Source: an uncultured Oscillibacter sp. (lineage in GTDB: Bacteria; Bacillota; Clostridia; Oscillospirales; Oscillospiraceae). Taken from it: 33,395 bases of DNA. The position numbers and the translations under genes are program-made. The DNA lies in contig URXS01000011.1 of NCBI GenBank assembly GCA_900551885.1, positions 1 to 33,395 of the forward strand. The letters run 5' to 3'. The notes beneath the pieces are model-generated. The model did no database searches and had not been told where the DNA came from. It saw nothing but the letters and a program-made list of their open reading frames with translations. This document shows positions 15,101 through 23,130 of the stretch, in pieces. Positions within the stretch are counted from its first letter, which is position 1, and each line of letters begins with the position of its first letter.

Positions 15101-16144
15101 TCATACCGTGCTCAGGATCCGGGAGATCTCTTCCGTACCGGGCGTCTCAAGCCCCCATGATCTGCGCTCTTCCACAATCTCCTGGGCTATTTCCTCTGCT
15201 TCGGCTTCCGTAAGGATTCGATCCTCGGGGAACAGGAAGCAGAACTCCTGTGTAAATTCAGCGACGTTCCGGAATCCCATCTGTCCGAAAAAGCTCTGGA
15301 CCTTGTGAGAGTCGCGGGACCACAGATACTCTGTGTAGGAAGAAAGCAACCGTGCCGCGGCCTTGCCGGAAGAAATGTTTTTCCGCTGAGAGAGGCGGCT
15401 TTCCAGAGCATACAGCAGGCTGCTGCCGGATTGGCCGGCAACAATTCCCGCCTTCAGGATGCTCCGGCCCATCACCTCCTGAGCGAGGGAATCCACCAGA
15501 TCCTCATCCAGAGATTTGAGTCCAAAGCAAATATCCGACAGGGAGTCATAGATGAATCCTCTGCTCAACAACGAACCCCTGGAGAGAACCATGGCTTCCA
15601 ACAGATACGCCATGGCTTCCACAAGCGCATACATCCATAAGGAGGAAGCACCTTCCCCCGCGCATTGGGCATCCAGCAAAAGCAGATCGGCGTACAGTTG
15701 CGTGGAGGATTGGCACCGCAATCGTCCGGCCCGGTCGCGGGAACAGGCATATGGGGTCACTCCGCTCCCCGCCTCCTGGGGAATCGGACACAGAACGAGG
15801 GGCAGACGTTGTCCCGTCCGTTCGGCAAAGGCTTGCCGGCAGAGCTTTCCGGCACTCACTGCCCGGGAAGAGCCAGCAGCCAGCACCATGTCTGTCTCTG
15901 AGCGCGTCATTTCCTGGCAGATCTCCTCAATCTGCTCCACGGTCAACAGTTCCCCACAAATATCCCGCCCGGAAACGATTTGCAGCCGTCCTGACGTTGC
16001 AATCGTCTGATCCAGTGCAGTGGCTGCGTCGGAGGCGCCATCCGTAATCATCAGCGCACGAGTTCCCATCCGGTCCAGGTCCGCTGCCGCTTGCCGGATG
16101 CAATTGGAATACATCAAGATGTGGACAGGCATAAAGAAGTTCAT
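15101..16144 (-). CDS. Degenerate iron-containing alcohol dehydrogenase-like protein (probable pseudoenzyme)
   Basis: This 347-residue protein is counted from ATG 16144; a GTG 18 bp upstream is possible, and the ribosome site (GTGGGA) is weak for both. The fold is recognisable as group III iron-dependent alcohol dehydrogenase by MPVHILMYSNCI, the GGGS-like AAGSSRAVSAGK (about 90-100) and PIPQEAGSGVT in place of the usual PTTAGTGSE. The metal-ligand positions appear lost. The usual D-x3-H segment reads SLWMYALVEAM, the GLxHAL segment reads SSLLYALE (His replaced by Tyr near 245), and PHG-x-xNA reads SSGKAAA (His replaced by Ser). It is the last gene of the E1-E2 operon, 88 bp after E2. A catalytic alcohol dehydrogenase is therefore doubtful; a regulatory or structural role is a guess. 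Confidence 0.75.
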   Translation of the reverse strand: MNFFMPVHILMYSNCIRQAAADLDRMGTRALMITDGASDAATALDQTIATSGRLQIVSGRDICGELLTVEQIEEICQEMTRSETDMVLAAGSSRAVSAGKLCRQAFAERTGQRLPLVLCPIPQEAGSGVTPYACSRDRAGRLRCQSSTQLYADLLLLDAQCAGEGASSLWMYALVEAMAYLLEAMVLSRGSLLSRGFIYDSLSDICFGLKSLDEDLVDSLAQEVMGRSILKAGIVAGQSGSSLLYALESRLSQRKNISSGKAAARLLSSYTEYLWSRDSHKVQSFFGQMGFRNVAEFTQEFCFLFPEDRILTEAEAEEIAQEIVEERRSWGLETPGTEEISRILSTV

Positions 16145-16232
16145 AAAAATTCCCACACCCACAGCTTGCGGCTAGTGGGCAGTTTCCTTTCTTCTGGTTT
16201 TGAAGGAAGTGGCGTTCTGTTGAAAATGGGTC

Positions 16233-17546
16233 TCAGAGCAGAAGGTCCGTGGGATGCTCCAGGATCGCCTTCATGTCCGCCTGGAACCGGCTGGCCTCAA
16301 TGCCGTTGATAATGCGGTGGTCGTATGTGGTGCAGAGGATGGAGGTCTTGCGGACGACCACAGCCCCGTCCCGGAGTGCCAGCTCATCCTCGATGCTGCA
16401 TACACCGATAATAGATGCCTCCGGCTGGTTGATAATAGGAGTGAAGCAATATGTTCCAAACATACCCAGGTTGGACACTGTGATGCAGGCTCCACCGCAC
16501 ATCTCCGGCTTCAAGCCGCCGTCCTTGGCCAGACGGGCCAGCTCCTTGGCTTCCCGGGAAACGGCTGCCACCGTCTTGCGGTCCACATCCCGAATGACCG
16601 GCACCAGCAGCCCGTCCTCCAGGCCCACCGCAAAACCGATGTCAATATTCTCCTGTAGCACATAGGAATCTTCTTGAATGGACATGCGGAACCGCTCGTT
16701 TTTCCGCAATGCCAGGGCGGTGGCCTTCAGAATAAGGTCATTGACGGAGATCCGCTCCGCGGCATCCCGGTTCTCGTTGATCTCACGCCGCAGTTCCACC
16801 AGCTTTGTCATGTCCACTTTGACGCAGGTCGTCACACAGGGGATCTCCTGATGGCTGGACAGCATCCGCCGGGCAATGGTCCGCCGCATAGTACTCAACG
16901 GCTGACGGGAGCTGGGCGCCGTGGTCTGCTGTTCGTTGGCTCTGACCGCCGCCAGGACATCATCCTTCCGGATTTTCCCACCGATGCCGGAACCCTGGAG
17001 CCCCGCAAGGTCCACGCCGCAGTCTTTCGCCATGGCCATTGCTGTGGGAGTCGCCCGAACCGCCGCGACGCTCTCCACATCCACGCCGCGGATCTCCTGG
17101 TGACCGCCGCTTCCGTGAAGGGTTCGCAGATCAATTCCCCGCTCCTTTGCCAGGGTCCTGGCATACGGCGTAGCCGCGACCTCATCGGATCCAGCGGAAT
17201 CCTTTCGGAAAGACGCGGTACCAGAGGTCTGCTCATTGAAATCGGCCCCGCCATTGGAGGCAGCTTCCGTATGGGAGGCTTCGCCTCCTACCTCGGGACA
17301 AACTTCCCCCGCTTCCCCGATGTATCCGATCGTGGTCAGCACGGGGACCGTGGTGCCGGCCGGATACAATTGCTTCAGCAGGATACCGGACGCGGGGGCC
17401 TCCGACTCCATGGTGATCTTGTCTGTTTCGATCTCCATGATGGGCTCCCCCATCTCCACTTGGTCGCCCTCCTGCTTCAGCCAGGCGATAATGGTTCCCT
17501 CTGTCATGTCCATGCCATTTTTCGGCATATAAATTTCGGTCAACAT
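16233..17546 (-). CDS. acoC: Dihydrolipoamide acyltransferase (E2) of a 2-oxoacid/acetoin dehydrogenase complex
   Basis: This 437-residue E2 has an N-terminal lipoyl domain with lipoyl-lysine K43 in ETDKITME. A linker leads to two peripheral-subunit-binding domains (about 124-160, ATPYARTLAKERGIDL, and 164-201, ATPTAMAMAKDCGVDL). The C-terminal catalytic domain has H410 in YDHRIINGIEA. It passes the acyl group from E1 to CoA in the core of the cytoplasmic complex. Two subunit-binding domains in an E2 of this size are less common than one. ATG 17546 follows AAGGAGG. The gene comes 29 bp after E1 beta. E3 is not in this operon but is encoded at 31712-33112. Whether the complex uses acetoin, pyruvate or another 2-oxo substrate is unclear; the symbol is provisional. 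Confidence 0.9.
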   Translation of the reverse strand: MLTEIYMPKNGMDMTEGTIIAWLKQEGDQVEMGEPIMEIETDKITMESEAPASGILLKQLYPAGTTVPVLTTIGYIGEAGEVCPEVGGEASHTEAASNGGADFNEQTSGTASFRKDSAGSDEVAATPYARTLAKERGIDLRTLHGSGGHQEIRGVDVESVAAVRATPTAMAMAKDCGVDLAGLQGSGIGGKIRKDDVLAAVRANEQQTTAPSSRQPLSTMRRTIARRMLSSHQEIPCVTTCVKVDMTKLVELRREINENRDAAERISVNDLILKATALALRKNERFRMSIQEDSYVLQENIDIGFAVGLEDGLLVPVIRDVDRKTVAAVSREAKELARLAKDGGLKPEMCGGACITVSNLGMFGTYCFTPIINQPEASIIGVCSIEDELALRDGAVVVRKTSILCTTYDHRIINGIEASRFQADMKAILEHPTDLLL

Positions 17547-17575
17547 AGCGTTCCTCCTTGGCGTACTACAAGAGA

Positions 17576-18559
17576 TTACAGCGTATCCCGTATTGCGGCC
17601 TCAATACGCTCCGGCGTCGGAAATGCGCTGGCCTCCAACTGGGGGTTGAAAGGCACCGGGCAATAGAGCCCGCCCACCCGCTTGATGGGCGCATCCAGGT
17701 AGTAAAACGCGTCGCTGTCCGCAATGGTGCTGACGATCTCACCGCCGAATCCGGCAAACTGCACCGATTCGTGGACAACAACCACCCGCCGTGTCTTGCG
17801 GGCAGTCCGAATAACGGCATCCCGGTCCAGGGGGCTCAGGGTGCGCAGATCCAGGACCTCCACGGAAATGCCCTCGGCCGCCAGCTTCTCCGCCACCTGC
17901 AGACTCATCTGAACCATGCGGCCATAGGTAATGACGGATACGTCCGTACCCTCCCGCGCCAGAGATGCCACGCCCAGGGGAATCACATAATCCTCCTCCG
18001 GAACAGGGCCCTTCTCCTTGTAAAGCTTTTTCTGCTCCAGGAAAATCACAGTGTTGTTGTCCCGAATGGCGGACTTCAAAAGTCCCTTCGCATCATAAGG
18101 CGTGGAGGGAATGACGACTTTCAGCCCCGGGACGTTGCAGTACATCTGCTCCAGGGACTGGGAGTGCTGCGCCGCCGCGCCGGTTCCACCGCCAGCCGCT
18201 GTTCGGATGACCATAGGGACGTTGACTTTCCCGGCGAACATGAAGTGCATTTTCGCGGCCTGGTTAATGATCTGGTCATAGCACACTGCCATGAAGTCGG
18301 AGAACATCAGCTCCACAATGGGGCGCATGCCGGTGATGGCGGAGCCCACTCCCGCGCCCACGAACGCGGTCTCGGAGATGGGGGTCTCCCGCACACGCTC
18401 TTCGCCGAACTCCTGAATCATTCCCTTGGACACACCAAAGGCGCCGCAGTATACGCCGATGTCTTCGCCCATGAAATAGACGTTTTCGTCCCGGCGCATT
18501 TCCTCACACATGGCCTCCCGCACAGCCTCGCGGTAGGTGATCTCCCGTGTATTACTCAT
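17576..18559 (-). CDS. acoB: Thiamine-dependent dehydrogenase E1 component, beta subunit
   Basis: This 327-residue protein is counted from ATG 18559, which follows GAGGAGGACGGAG; an ATG 24 bp upstream overlaps the E1 alpha stop and lacks a good site. It shows the beta-subunit hallmarks: ENVYFMGEDIG, RVRETPISETAFVGAGVG with the catalytic Glu region, QIINQAAKMHFMFAGK, the AQHSQSLEQMY loop, VVIPSTPYDAKGLL and the C-terminal transketolase domain with DLRTLSPLDRDAV. With the alpha subunit it decarboxylates or cleaves a 2-oxo substrate on thiamine diphosphate and reductively acylates the E2 lipoyl group. It begins 13 bp after E1 alpha. AcoB and PdhB cannot be told apart with confidence by eye. Confidence 0.92.
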   Translation of the reverse strand: MSNTREITYREAVREAMCEEMRRDENVYFMGEDIGVYCGAFGVSKGMIQEFGEERVRETPISETAFVGAGVGSAITGMRPIVELMFSDFMAVCYDQIINQAAKMHFMFAGKVNVPMVIRTAAGGGTGAAAQHSQSLEQMYCNVPGLKVVIPSTPYDAKGLLKSAIRDNNTVIFLEQKKLYKEKGPVPEEDYVIPLGVASLAREGTDVSVITYGRMVQMSLQVAEKLAAEGISVEVLDLRTLSPLDRDAVIRTARKTRRVVVVHESVQFAGFGGEIVSTIADSDAFYYLDAPIKRVGGLYCPVPFNPQLEASAFPTPERIEAAIRDTL

Positions 18560-18572
18560 CTCTCCGTCCTCC

Positions 18573-19556
18573 TCAATCCGCATAGACGTCCCGCTCCAGG
18601 TCCTCTACCCTGGGCTGGGGCTGTGCCTTCGCATACTCCACGGCATCGGCAATGATCTGATCAGCCTGCGCCTGCAGAGCGTCTATTTCTTCCTCTGTCA
18701 TGACATTCTGCTCCACCAGTTCCTGGCGGAAGCGCACAATGGGGCTGCGCTCTTTCCAGTACTGGATCTCCTCTTTTGTACGATACTGGTTTCCGTCCGA
18801 CTTGCTGTGCCCGGAGGTTCTGTAGGTGTGTTCCACCACCAGGGCAGGACCGTTGGCGACCACGTATTCCCGGGCTTGCCGCACGGTCTCGTAGACAGCC
18901 AAAATGTCGTTTCCATCGCACTCAAAGGCCTTCATGCCATAGGGATAGGCGCGCTTGGTCAGATCCATGTCATGTACCACCTTGCTCAGCGGTGTTGACA
19001 TACCATAGGTGTTGTTGGTCAGCACAAACAGCACGGGAAGCCCCCAAACCGCAGCCAGGTTCATGGACTCGTGCATGGCGCCCTCATTGGAAGCACCATC
19101 GCCAAAAAAGCACGCGGCAATCCGGTCGGGAATTTTTTTCATCTGAATGGTGAGGGCAGCTCCGCAGGCGATGGGCCCATTGGCGCCCAGAATACCGTTG
19201 GCACCCAGAATACCATTGTCAAAGTCGCAGATGTGCATGGAGCCGCCCTTTCCGTGGTTGGTTCCCGTCTCCCGGGCCAGAATCTCCGCCATCATAGAAC
19301 GGATATCCACACCCTTTCCGATGGCCTGGCCGTGGCCACGGTGGGTCGCCAGCATGTAGTCCTCTTTCTTCAGGGCCGCCGTCGTGCCGATGCCCGTGGC
19401 CTCCTCTCCGACACCCAGGTGCATCGTCCCATGTACCAGCCCCTGCCCAAACAGCCAAAAAGCCGTCTCCTCAAATTTGTTGACTACCATCATACGCAGC
19501 ATCAACGTCCGGCAAAAGTCTTTGTCCTTCCAGTAGAAGTCCTTTGTGCGTTCCAT
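18573..19556 (-). CDS. acoA: Thiamine-dependent dehydrogenase E1 component, alpha subunit
   Basis: This 327-residue subunit has the thiamine diphosphate/Mg motif starting at GDGASNEG (152-159) and ending at NN (181-182), and the conserved THRGHGQAIGKG and SMHICDFDNGILGANG segments. The latter includes a short internal repeat, GILGAN-GILGAN, close to the usual GILGANGIVG. ATG 19556 follows GGGAGGAAAGAC. It is the first gene of the operon E1 alpha-E1 beta-E2-alcohol dehydrogenase-like. Its promoter is good and has a perfect palindrome between promoter and start codon, so it is probably repressed by the adjacent SorC-type regulator. The acetoin-type assignment rests on overall look (short E1 alpha, separate beta subunit) and is not certain. 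Confidence 0.92.
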   Translation of the reverse strand: MERTKDFYWKDKDFCRTLMLRMMVVNKFEETAFWLFGQGLVHGTMHLGVGEEATGIGTTAALKKEDYMLATHRGHGQAIGKGVDIRSMMAEILARETGTNHGKGGSMHICDFDNGILGANGILGANGPIACGAALTIQMKKIPDRIAACFFGDGASNEGAMHESMNLAAVWGLPVLFVLTNNTYGMSTPLSKVVHDMDLTKRAYPYGMKAFECDGNDILAVYETVRQAREYVVANGPALVVEHTYRTSGHSKSDGNQYRTKEEIQYWKERSPIVRFRQELVEQNVMTEEEIDALQAQADQIIADAVEYAKAQPQPRVEDLERDVYAD

Positions 19557-19578
19557 GTCTTTCCTCCCTGTTCTCTTG

Positions 19579-19598
19579 AAATTTACGATTGTAAATTT
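19579..19598. promoter_or_regulatory. Perfect palindrome AAATTTAC-N4-GTAAATTT, candidate SorC operator
   Basis: Eight-base arms pair perfectly around a 4-base centre. The site lies downstream of the predicted transcription start and 22 bp upstream of the E1 alpha start codon, where a bound repressor would block the polymerase. Related half-sites occur at the lyase, TRAP and regulator promoters. Confidence 0.6.
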
Positions 19599-19618
19599 AA
19601 TTTATTTTTGTTAAAGAC

Positions 19619-19647
19619 AGAATAGCACGATCATGCTGCCCTGTCAA
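19619..19647 (-). promoter_or_regulatory. Promoter of the E1-E2 dehydrogenase operon
   Basis: On the minus strand TTGACA (19642-19647) and TATTCT (19619-19624) are 17 bp apart. The predicted start of transcription is near 19612, about 55 bp upstream of the E1 alpha ATG and just before the palindrome. Confidence 0.75.
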
Positions 19648-19703
19648 GTGGCAGAAACCTTTTATGGCGGAAATTCTCACTTTTTTATGCTGAATAGTGC
19701 CGA

Positions 19704-19739
19704 TAAAAAAACAAAGCCACAAAAATGTGGCTTTGTTTT
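19704..19739 (-). terminator. Intrinsic terminator of the SorC-type regulator gene
   Basis: AAAACAAAGCCACA and TGTGGCTTTGTTTT pair over 14 bp around a loop of four. On the minus strand the stem runs into seven T. It lies 37 bp past the regulator stop and separates that transcript from the dehydrogenase operon on the same strand. Confidence 0.9.
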
Positions 19740-19775
19740 AAAAGGCAAAATAGGTTAGCAAAGGATAATAATCTA

Positions 19776-20765
19776 TCAGAACACTCTCTTTGCCCGATAC
19801 GCCTTCTCCATTTCGATCACCGCACTGGCAGTATTGCTGTCCGTCAACAAAACATCCAGGTATCCTCCGTGGAGAGCCCCCAGGATGGAGCGTACCTTCC
19901 TGGACCCTCCGCCGATCCCCACGACTTTTTTGTGCCGGCGAAGCTCGCGGATATCAATGGACACTGTCCGCTTCTTCAGGGATGTTTTGCAGATGGATCC
20001 GTTAATATCGATGAAGTTCCCGCAGATGTCTCCCACAGCCTGCTGGTCCACCAGTTCCTGAATGATATCGGCATCGAAGGGATAGTCGCCCAGCACACTG
20101 CTACCCCGCACGGGTTCCTCGCCAATGCCCACCAGCGTAAGGTCCAGGTTTTTCATCCCCTCCAACACGCTGGCGATCTGCTCGTCCTTTCGGAGGTCCT
20201 CGCATAATTTTTCGGAGGAGCAAATGAAGGGAGCCGCCAGGATTCGAAGGGAACCGTTATACTTGTTGAGAAAATTTTGGGCCAGCACACCGGGCTGCAG
20301 CGCCTCACTGCTGGAGGTACCGCCGATCAGGGAGTAGACCTCCAGTCCCTTGACGCTGGGATTGACCGTGAGTTCATTGACCATAAAGTTCAGCGTCCTG
20401 CCCCAGGTAACACCAATGCGCATGTTACTGTGGACTTCCTGGTCTATGTACGCCGCGGCGCTGCTGCCGATCTTCCACATGATACCGGCATCGTCCAGAT
20501 TCTTTGCGTTGAAGACCCGCACGTCATCCGGGTGGAAGAGGGACTTTAACTCCTCTTCCATTCGGACCAGGGGCAGCTCATCCCGGGCATCGACAATGTT
20601 GAACCGGATCATTCCTTCCGATTTAGCCTCATCCAGCCACTTCCCTAACGTGACACGGGAGATTCTCAGCTTCTCCGCCACATCGGTCTGCGTGTAATTT
20701 TTCTCATACAGATAATATAAGGCCTTGATTTTCATCGAGTATTTAGCGTCCTCGCGGATGGACAT
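19776..20765 (-). CDS. SorC/DeoR-family sugar-responsive transcriptional regulator
   Basis: This 329-residue protein has an N-terminal helix-turn-helix (about 20-50, YTQTDVAEKLRISRVTLGKW). The SorC-type sugar-binding domain shows RIGVTWGRTLNFMV, LIGGTSSSEALQPG, DLTLVGIGEE and the C-terminal KKVVGIGGGSRKVRSILGAL. Members of this family are cytoplasmic tetrameric regulators that sense phosphorylated sugars. ATG 20765 follows GGGGGGA. The gene lies between the epimerase/kinase/lyase genes and the dehydrogenase operon, all on the same strand, so it is the natural local regulator. A palindrome overlapping its own -10 box suggests self-control. The effector is unknown; a product of the adjacent kinases is a reasonable guess. 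Confidence 0.92.
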   Translation of the reverse strand: MSIREDAKYSMKIKALYYLYEKNYTQTDVAEKLRISRVTLGKWLDEAKSEGMIRFNIVDARDELPLVRMEEELKSLFHPDDVRVFNAKNLDDAGIMWKIGSSAAAYIDQEVHSNMRIGVTWGRTLNFMVNELTVNPSVKGLEVYSLIGGTSSSEALQPGVLAQNFLNKYNGSLRILAAPFICSSEKLCEDLRKDEQIASVLEGMKNLDLTLVGIGEEPVRGSSVLGDYPFDADIIQELVDQQAVGDICGNFIDINGSICKTSLKKRTVSIDIRELRRHKKVVGIGGGSRKVRSILGALHGGYLDVLLTDSNTASAVIEMEKAYRAKRVF

Positions 20766-20802
20766 GAAATCCCCCCAAATCTTAACAAATTTTCCAGAAT
20801 TT

Positions 20803-20839
20803 ATGTTTACAGTTTAACATTCAGTATTCTTTTGCGCAA
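20803..20839 (-). promoter_or_regulatory. Promoter of the SorC-type regulator with an overlapping palindrome
   Basis: On the minus strand a -35 TTGCGC (20834-20839) and a -10 TAAACT (20811-20816) are 17 bp apart. An imperfect palindrome with outer arms ATGTT and AACAT (20803-20820), containing a TTTAC half-site, covers the -10 box. This fits autorepression by a regulator that recognises ATTTAC-like half-sites. Confidence 0.5.
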
Positions 20840-20918
20840 TAGGATTTCATGGAAGAATTTTTCAAAACACCCATAAGCAAATTTTTTCTGAGGGGATTTT
20901 CTCCTGTCCAATCCGCTT

Positions 20919-21554
20919 CTAAAGCGCCTTCAGCAGCCTGGTCACATTCTCTTCAATATTTCCGTCAAAGACGGAAGAACCGCAGATCAGGATCTCCGCC
21001 CCGGCGTCTCGCAGACGGGCGGCATTTCCTGGGTTCACACCGCCGTCCACACTGATGGAATAACCGGGCCGGGTCTGCTTCAGCTCCTCCAGCTTTTGGT
21101 ACACAGACGGCTCAAATGCCTGGCCCGCATACCCAGGCTCCACACTCATAACGATCAGCTCGTCCAAATACCCGGTAATGTAACGGATGGTCTCCGTGCC
21201 GTACGCCGGTCCCAGGCCCACGCCGGCCCGCTTCCCGGAGGAACGGATCTCCCGAAGCAGATGAATCGGGTTGGAGGCGGCGTCCATCTGAAATACGATG
21301 GAGTCGCAGGGCACGTCATAGAAAAGGGGTGCCACCGCGTCCGGCTCCCCAACCTCCAGATGTACATGAATCGGCAGGCTGGTGATCCGCCGCAGGTCCC
21401 GGATCAGTTTGGGGCCAAAGGTCAAATTGCCCACATAGTGCCCGTCCATTACGTCCACATGGATGGAGCCCGCACCGGCGGCCTCTGCTCGGCGGACTGC
21501 ATCGCCAATAAAGGCATGGTCGCAGCTAAGAATCGACGCGGATATCTCCGGCAT
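20919..21554 (-). CDS. Ribulose-phosphate 3-epimerase family protein
   Basis: This 211-residue TIM-barrel protein is close to the usual length of about 220. Metal and catalytic motifs are readable: SASILSCDH, IHVDVMDGHYVGNLTFGP with the His and Asp ligands, the LPIHVHLEV strand with its His, MSVEPGYAGQAF in place of SVNPGFGGQ, and SVDGGVNP with the catalytic Asp. The start at 21554 is chosen because AAAGGGTGAGCGGT lies just upstream and the barrel begins at once; the open frame continues upstream into the kinase. It starts 6 bp after the kinase stop. It should epimerise a ketose 5- or 6-phosphate. The variant EPGYAG and HVHLE motifs leave room for a substrate other than ribulose 5-phosphate. 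Confidence 0.87.
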   Translation of the reverse strand: MPEISASILSCDHAFIGDAVRRAEAAGAGSIHVDVMDGHYVGNLTFGPKLIRDLRRITSLPIHVHLEVGEPDAVAPLFYDVPCDSIVFQMDAASNPIHLLREIRSSGKRAGVGLGPAYGTETIRYITGYLDELIVMSVEPGYAGQAFEPSVYQKLEELKQTRPGYSISVDGGVNPGNAARLRDAGAEILICGSSVFDGNIEENVTRLLKAL

Positions 21555-21559
21555 ACCGC

Positions 21560-23110
21560 TCACCCTTTGCCCTTTCCCGAGGCGTAGCCTGTCACCGAGT
21601 GCGCCCAGTCCCGAATCAGCGGGTACAGCGCCTTGTATCGATTGAAATAGAACATGTACTCCTCGTGCCGGCCGGCGTCCGGCGTGATGACTCTGTCCGT
21701 GGCGACCATTGCGTCGGCGGCAGACTGGATATCCGGATAGACGCCAGCGGCCACCGCGCCCAAAATAGCGGATCCCAGGCACGGAGCTTCGGACACCCGC
21801 GGTACCGTGAGCGGCACATTGGCCACGTCCGCGTGGGCCTGGAGCCAGAAGGGGCTCTTCACGATCCCGCCGCAGATGGCAATTTCCTGAAAGGTTACGC
21901 CATTCTCCGCGAAGACATCCATAATCATCTTGGTTCCAAAGCAAACGCTCTCCACCGATGCCCGGTATAGGTGGGCCGGGGTGTGGCCCAGAGAGAGCCC
22001 GTAATACAGTCCCCGGATGTCGGAGTCCACATGGGGCGTGCGGTTGCCCTGGAAATAATCCAGTGCCACCAGGCCATCAGAGCCAATCGGCAGACGTTCC
22101 GCCCTCTCATTCAGAATGTCGTAGACGCTGCACCCCCGCTCCCGGGCTTCCGCCTGATAGTTGCCGCAAAGCTGGTTTTTGATCCAGTTGATAATGGAAC
22201 CTGTGGAAGTTTGACCGCCCTCCATCATATAAAGGCCCGGCACGATGGCATCCGGGTATCCACCCCACATGCCGTTGCTGTGGGTCTCCTCCTGCGTCTG
22301 TACCACATGGAGATGAGAGGAACCGGTGATCAGTGCCATTTTGCCCGGCTGGATGGCGTTGAGGCCAATAACGCCCACAAAGGCATCCGCACCGCCCTCG
22401 CCTACGGGGATTCCGGGGCGCAGGCCCAGATGAGCGGCGGCCCGCTCCGTCAGCGTTCCCACCTGTGTCCCCATGGGGACCACCTGCTCCGGAAGTTTCG
22501 GAAGCAAATCCTCCAGGCCGATGCAGGCGTAGAAATCGGCCATGTATCCGCCCTCCCTGGAGTTGTAATACCAGCGGCAGGAGGCATGGTTCAGGCTGGC
22601 GGTGAACTGTCCCGTCAACTGGTAGGTAAGCCAGTCCGTGCACTCATAGATACGGGTGGCCTTCTGATACAATTCCGGCTCATTCTCCTTCAGCCACAGC
22701 GCTTTGGATGGCAGCCACTCCGCTGACACCGGCCCGTATCCGTTGTACTTCAACATCGGGTGTCCCGAGGCGGCGATCCGCTTGGCCTGATCCGACGCCC
22801 GCATGTCCATCCACAGAATGGCCGGGCGCAGCGGCACCATGTCATCCCCGGACACAACCACCGTGCAGCTCGTTGTGTCAAAGCTCACGCCGGCAATGTC
22901 CGCGGGATTGAGACCGCTGTCCTGGATCGCCTGTCTGCACGCCGCGCCTACGGCCTGCCACCAGTCATCCGGGTCCTGTTCCGCCCAACCGGAATGCGGT
23001 GTGTAAAGCGGAATGCTCTTTTCACAGAAGATCAGGGAGTTGCCGTTCCGGTCAAAAATGCCGGCCCGTGCCCCGCTGGTCCCAATGTCGATTCCTAAAA
23101 GTAATTCCAC
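21560..23110 (-). CDS. FGGY-family carbohydrate kinase, ribulokinase-like
   Basis: This 516-residue kinase is counted from GTG 23110, placed 7 bases after GGAGGAG; an ATG 24 bp upstream lies inside that ribosome site and is unlikely. N-terminal GIDIGTSGARAGIFD is the first phosphate loop, VSFDTTSCTVVV and ILWMDMRASDQ form the substrate region with the catalytic Asp, and YFQGNRTPHVDSDIRGLYYGL plus AICGGIVKSPFWLQ form the FGGY signature and second ATP site. The FDTTSCT and GNRTP motifs are of the ribulokinase/FGGY subtype, distinct from the neighbouring xylulokinase-like gene. It should phosphorylate a ketopentose or similar sugar using ATP, feeding the epimerase encoded 6 bp downstream. Confidence 0.88.
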   Translation of the reverse strand: MELLLGIDIGTSGARAGIFDRNGNSLIFCEKSIPLYTPHSGWAEQDPDDWWQAVGAACRQAIQDSGLNPADIAGVSFDTTSCTVVVSGDDMVPLRPAILWMDMRASDQAKRIAASGHPMLKYNGYGPVSAEWLPSKALWLKENEPELYQKATRIYECTDWLTYQLTGQFTASLNHASCRWYYNSREGGYMADFYACIGLEDLLPKLPEQVVPMGTQVGTLTERAAAHLGLRPGIPVGEGGADAFVGVIGLNAIQPGKMALITGSSHLHVVQTQEETHSNGMWGGYPDAIVPGLYMMEGGQTSTGSIINWIKNQLCGNYQAEARERGCSVYDILNERAERLPIGSDGLVALDYFQGNRTPHVDSDIRGLYYGLSLGHTPAHLYRASVESVCFGTKMIMDVFAENGVTFQEIAICGGIVKSPFWLQAHADVANVPLTVPRVSEAPCLGSAILGAVAAGVYPDIQSAADAMVATDRVITPDAGRHEEYMFYFNRYKALYPLIRDWAHSVTGYASGKGKG

Positions 23111-23130
23111 GTCTTCTCCTCCATTCAGTC

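Noticed and set aside
14811..15308. Plus-strand open frames across the gap after the EFR1 gene
   Set aside because: They run through the terminator hairpin and antisense into the alcohol dehydrogenase-like gene, without ribosome sites or domain features.
19185..19220. Short tandem repeat in the E1 alpha gene (GILGAN twice) as a duplication error
   Set aside because: Related E1 alpha proteins have a similar GANGIVG continuation, so it is close to the family norm and keeps the frame.
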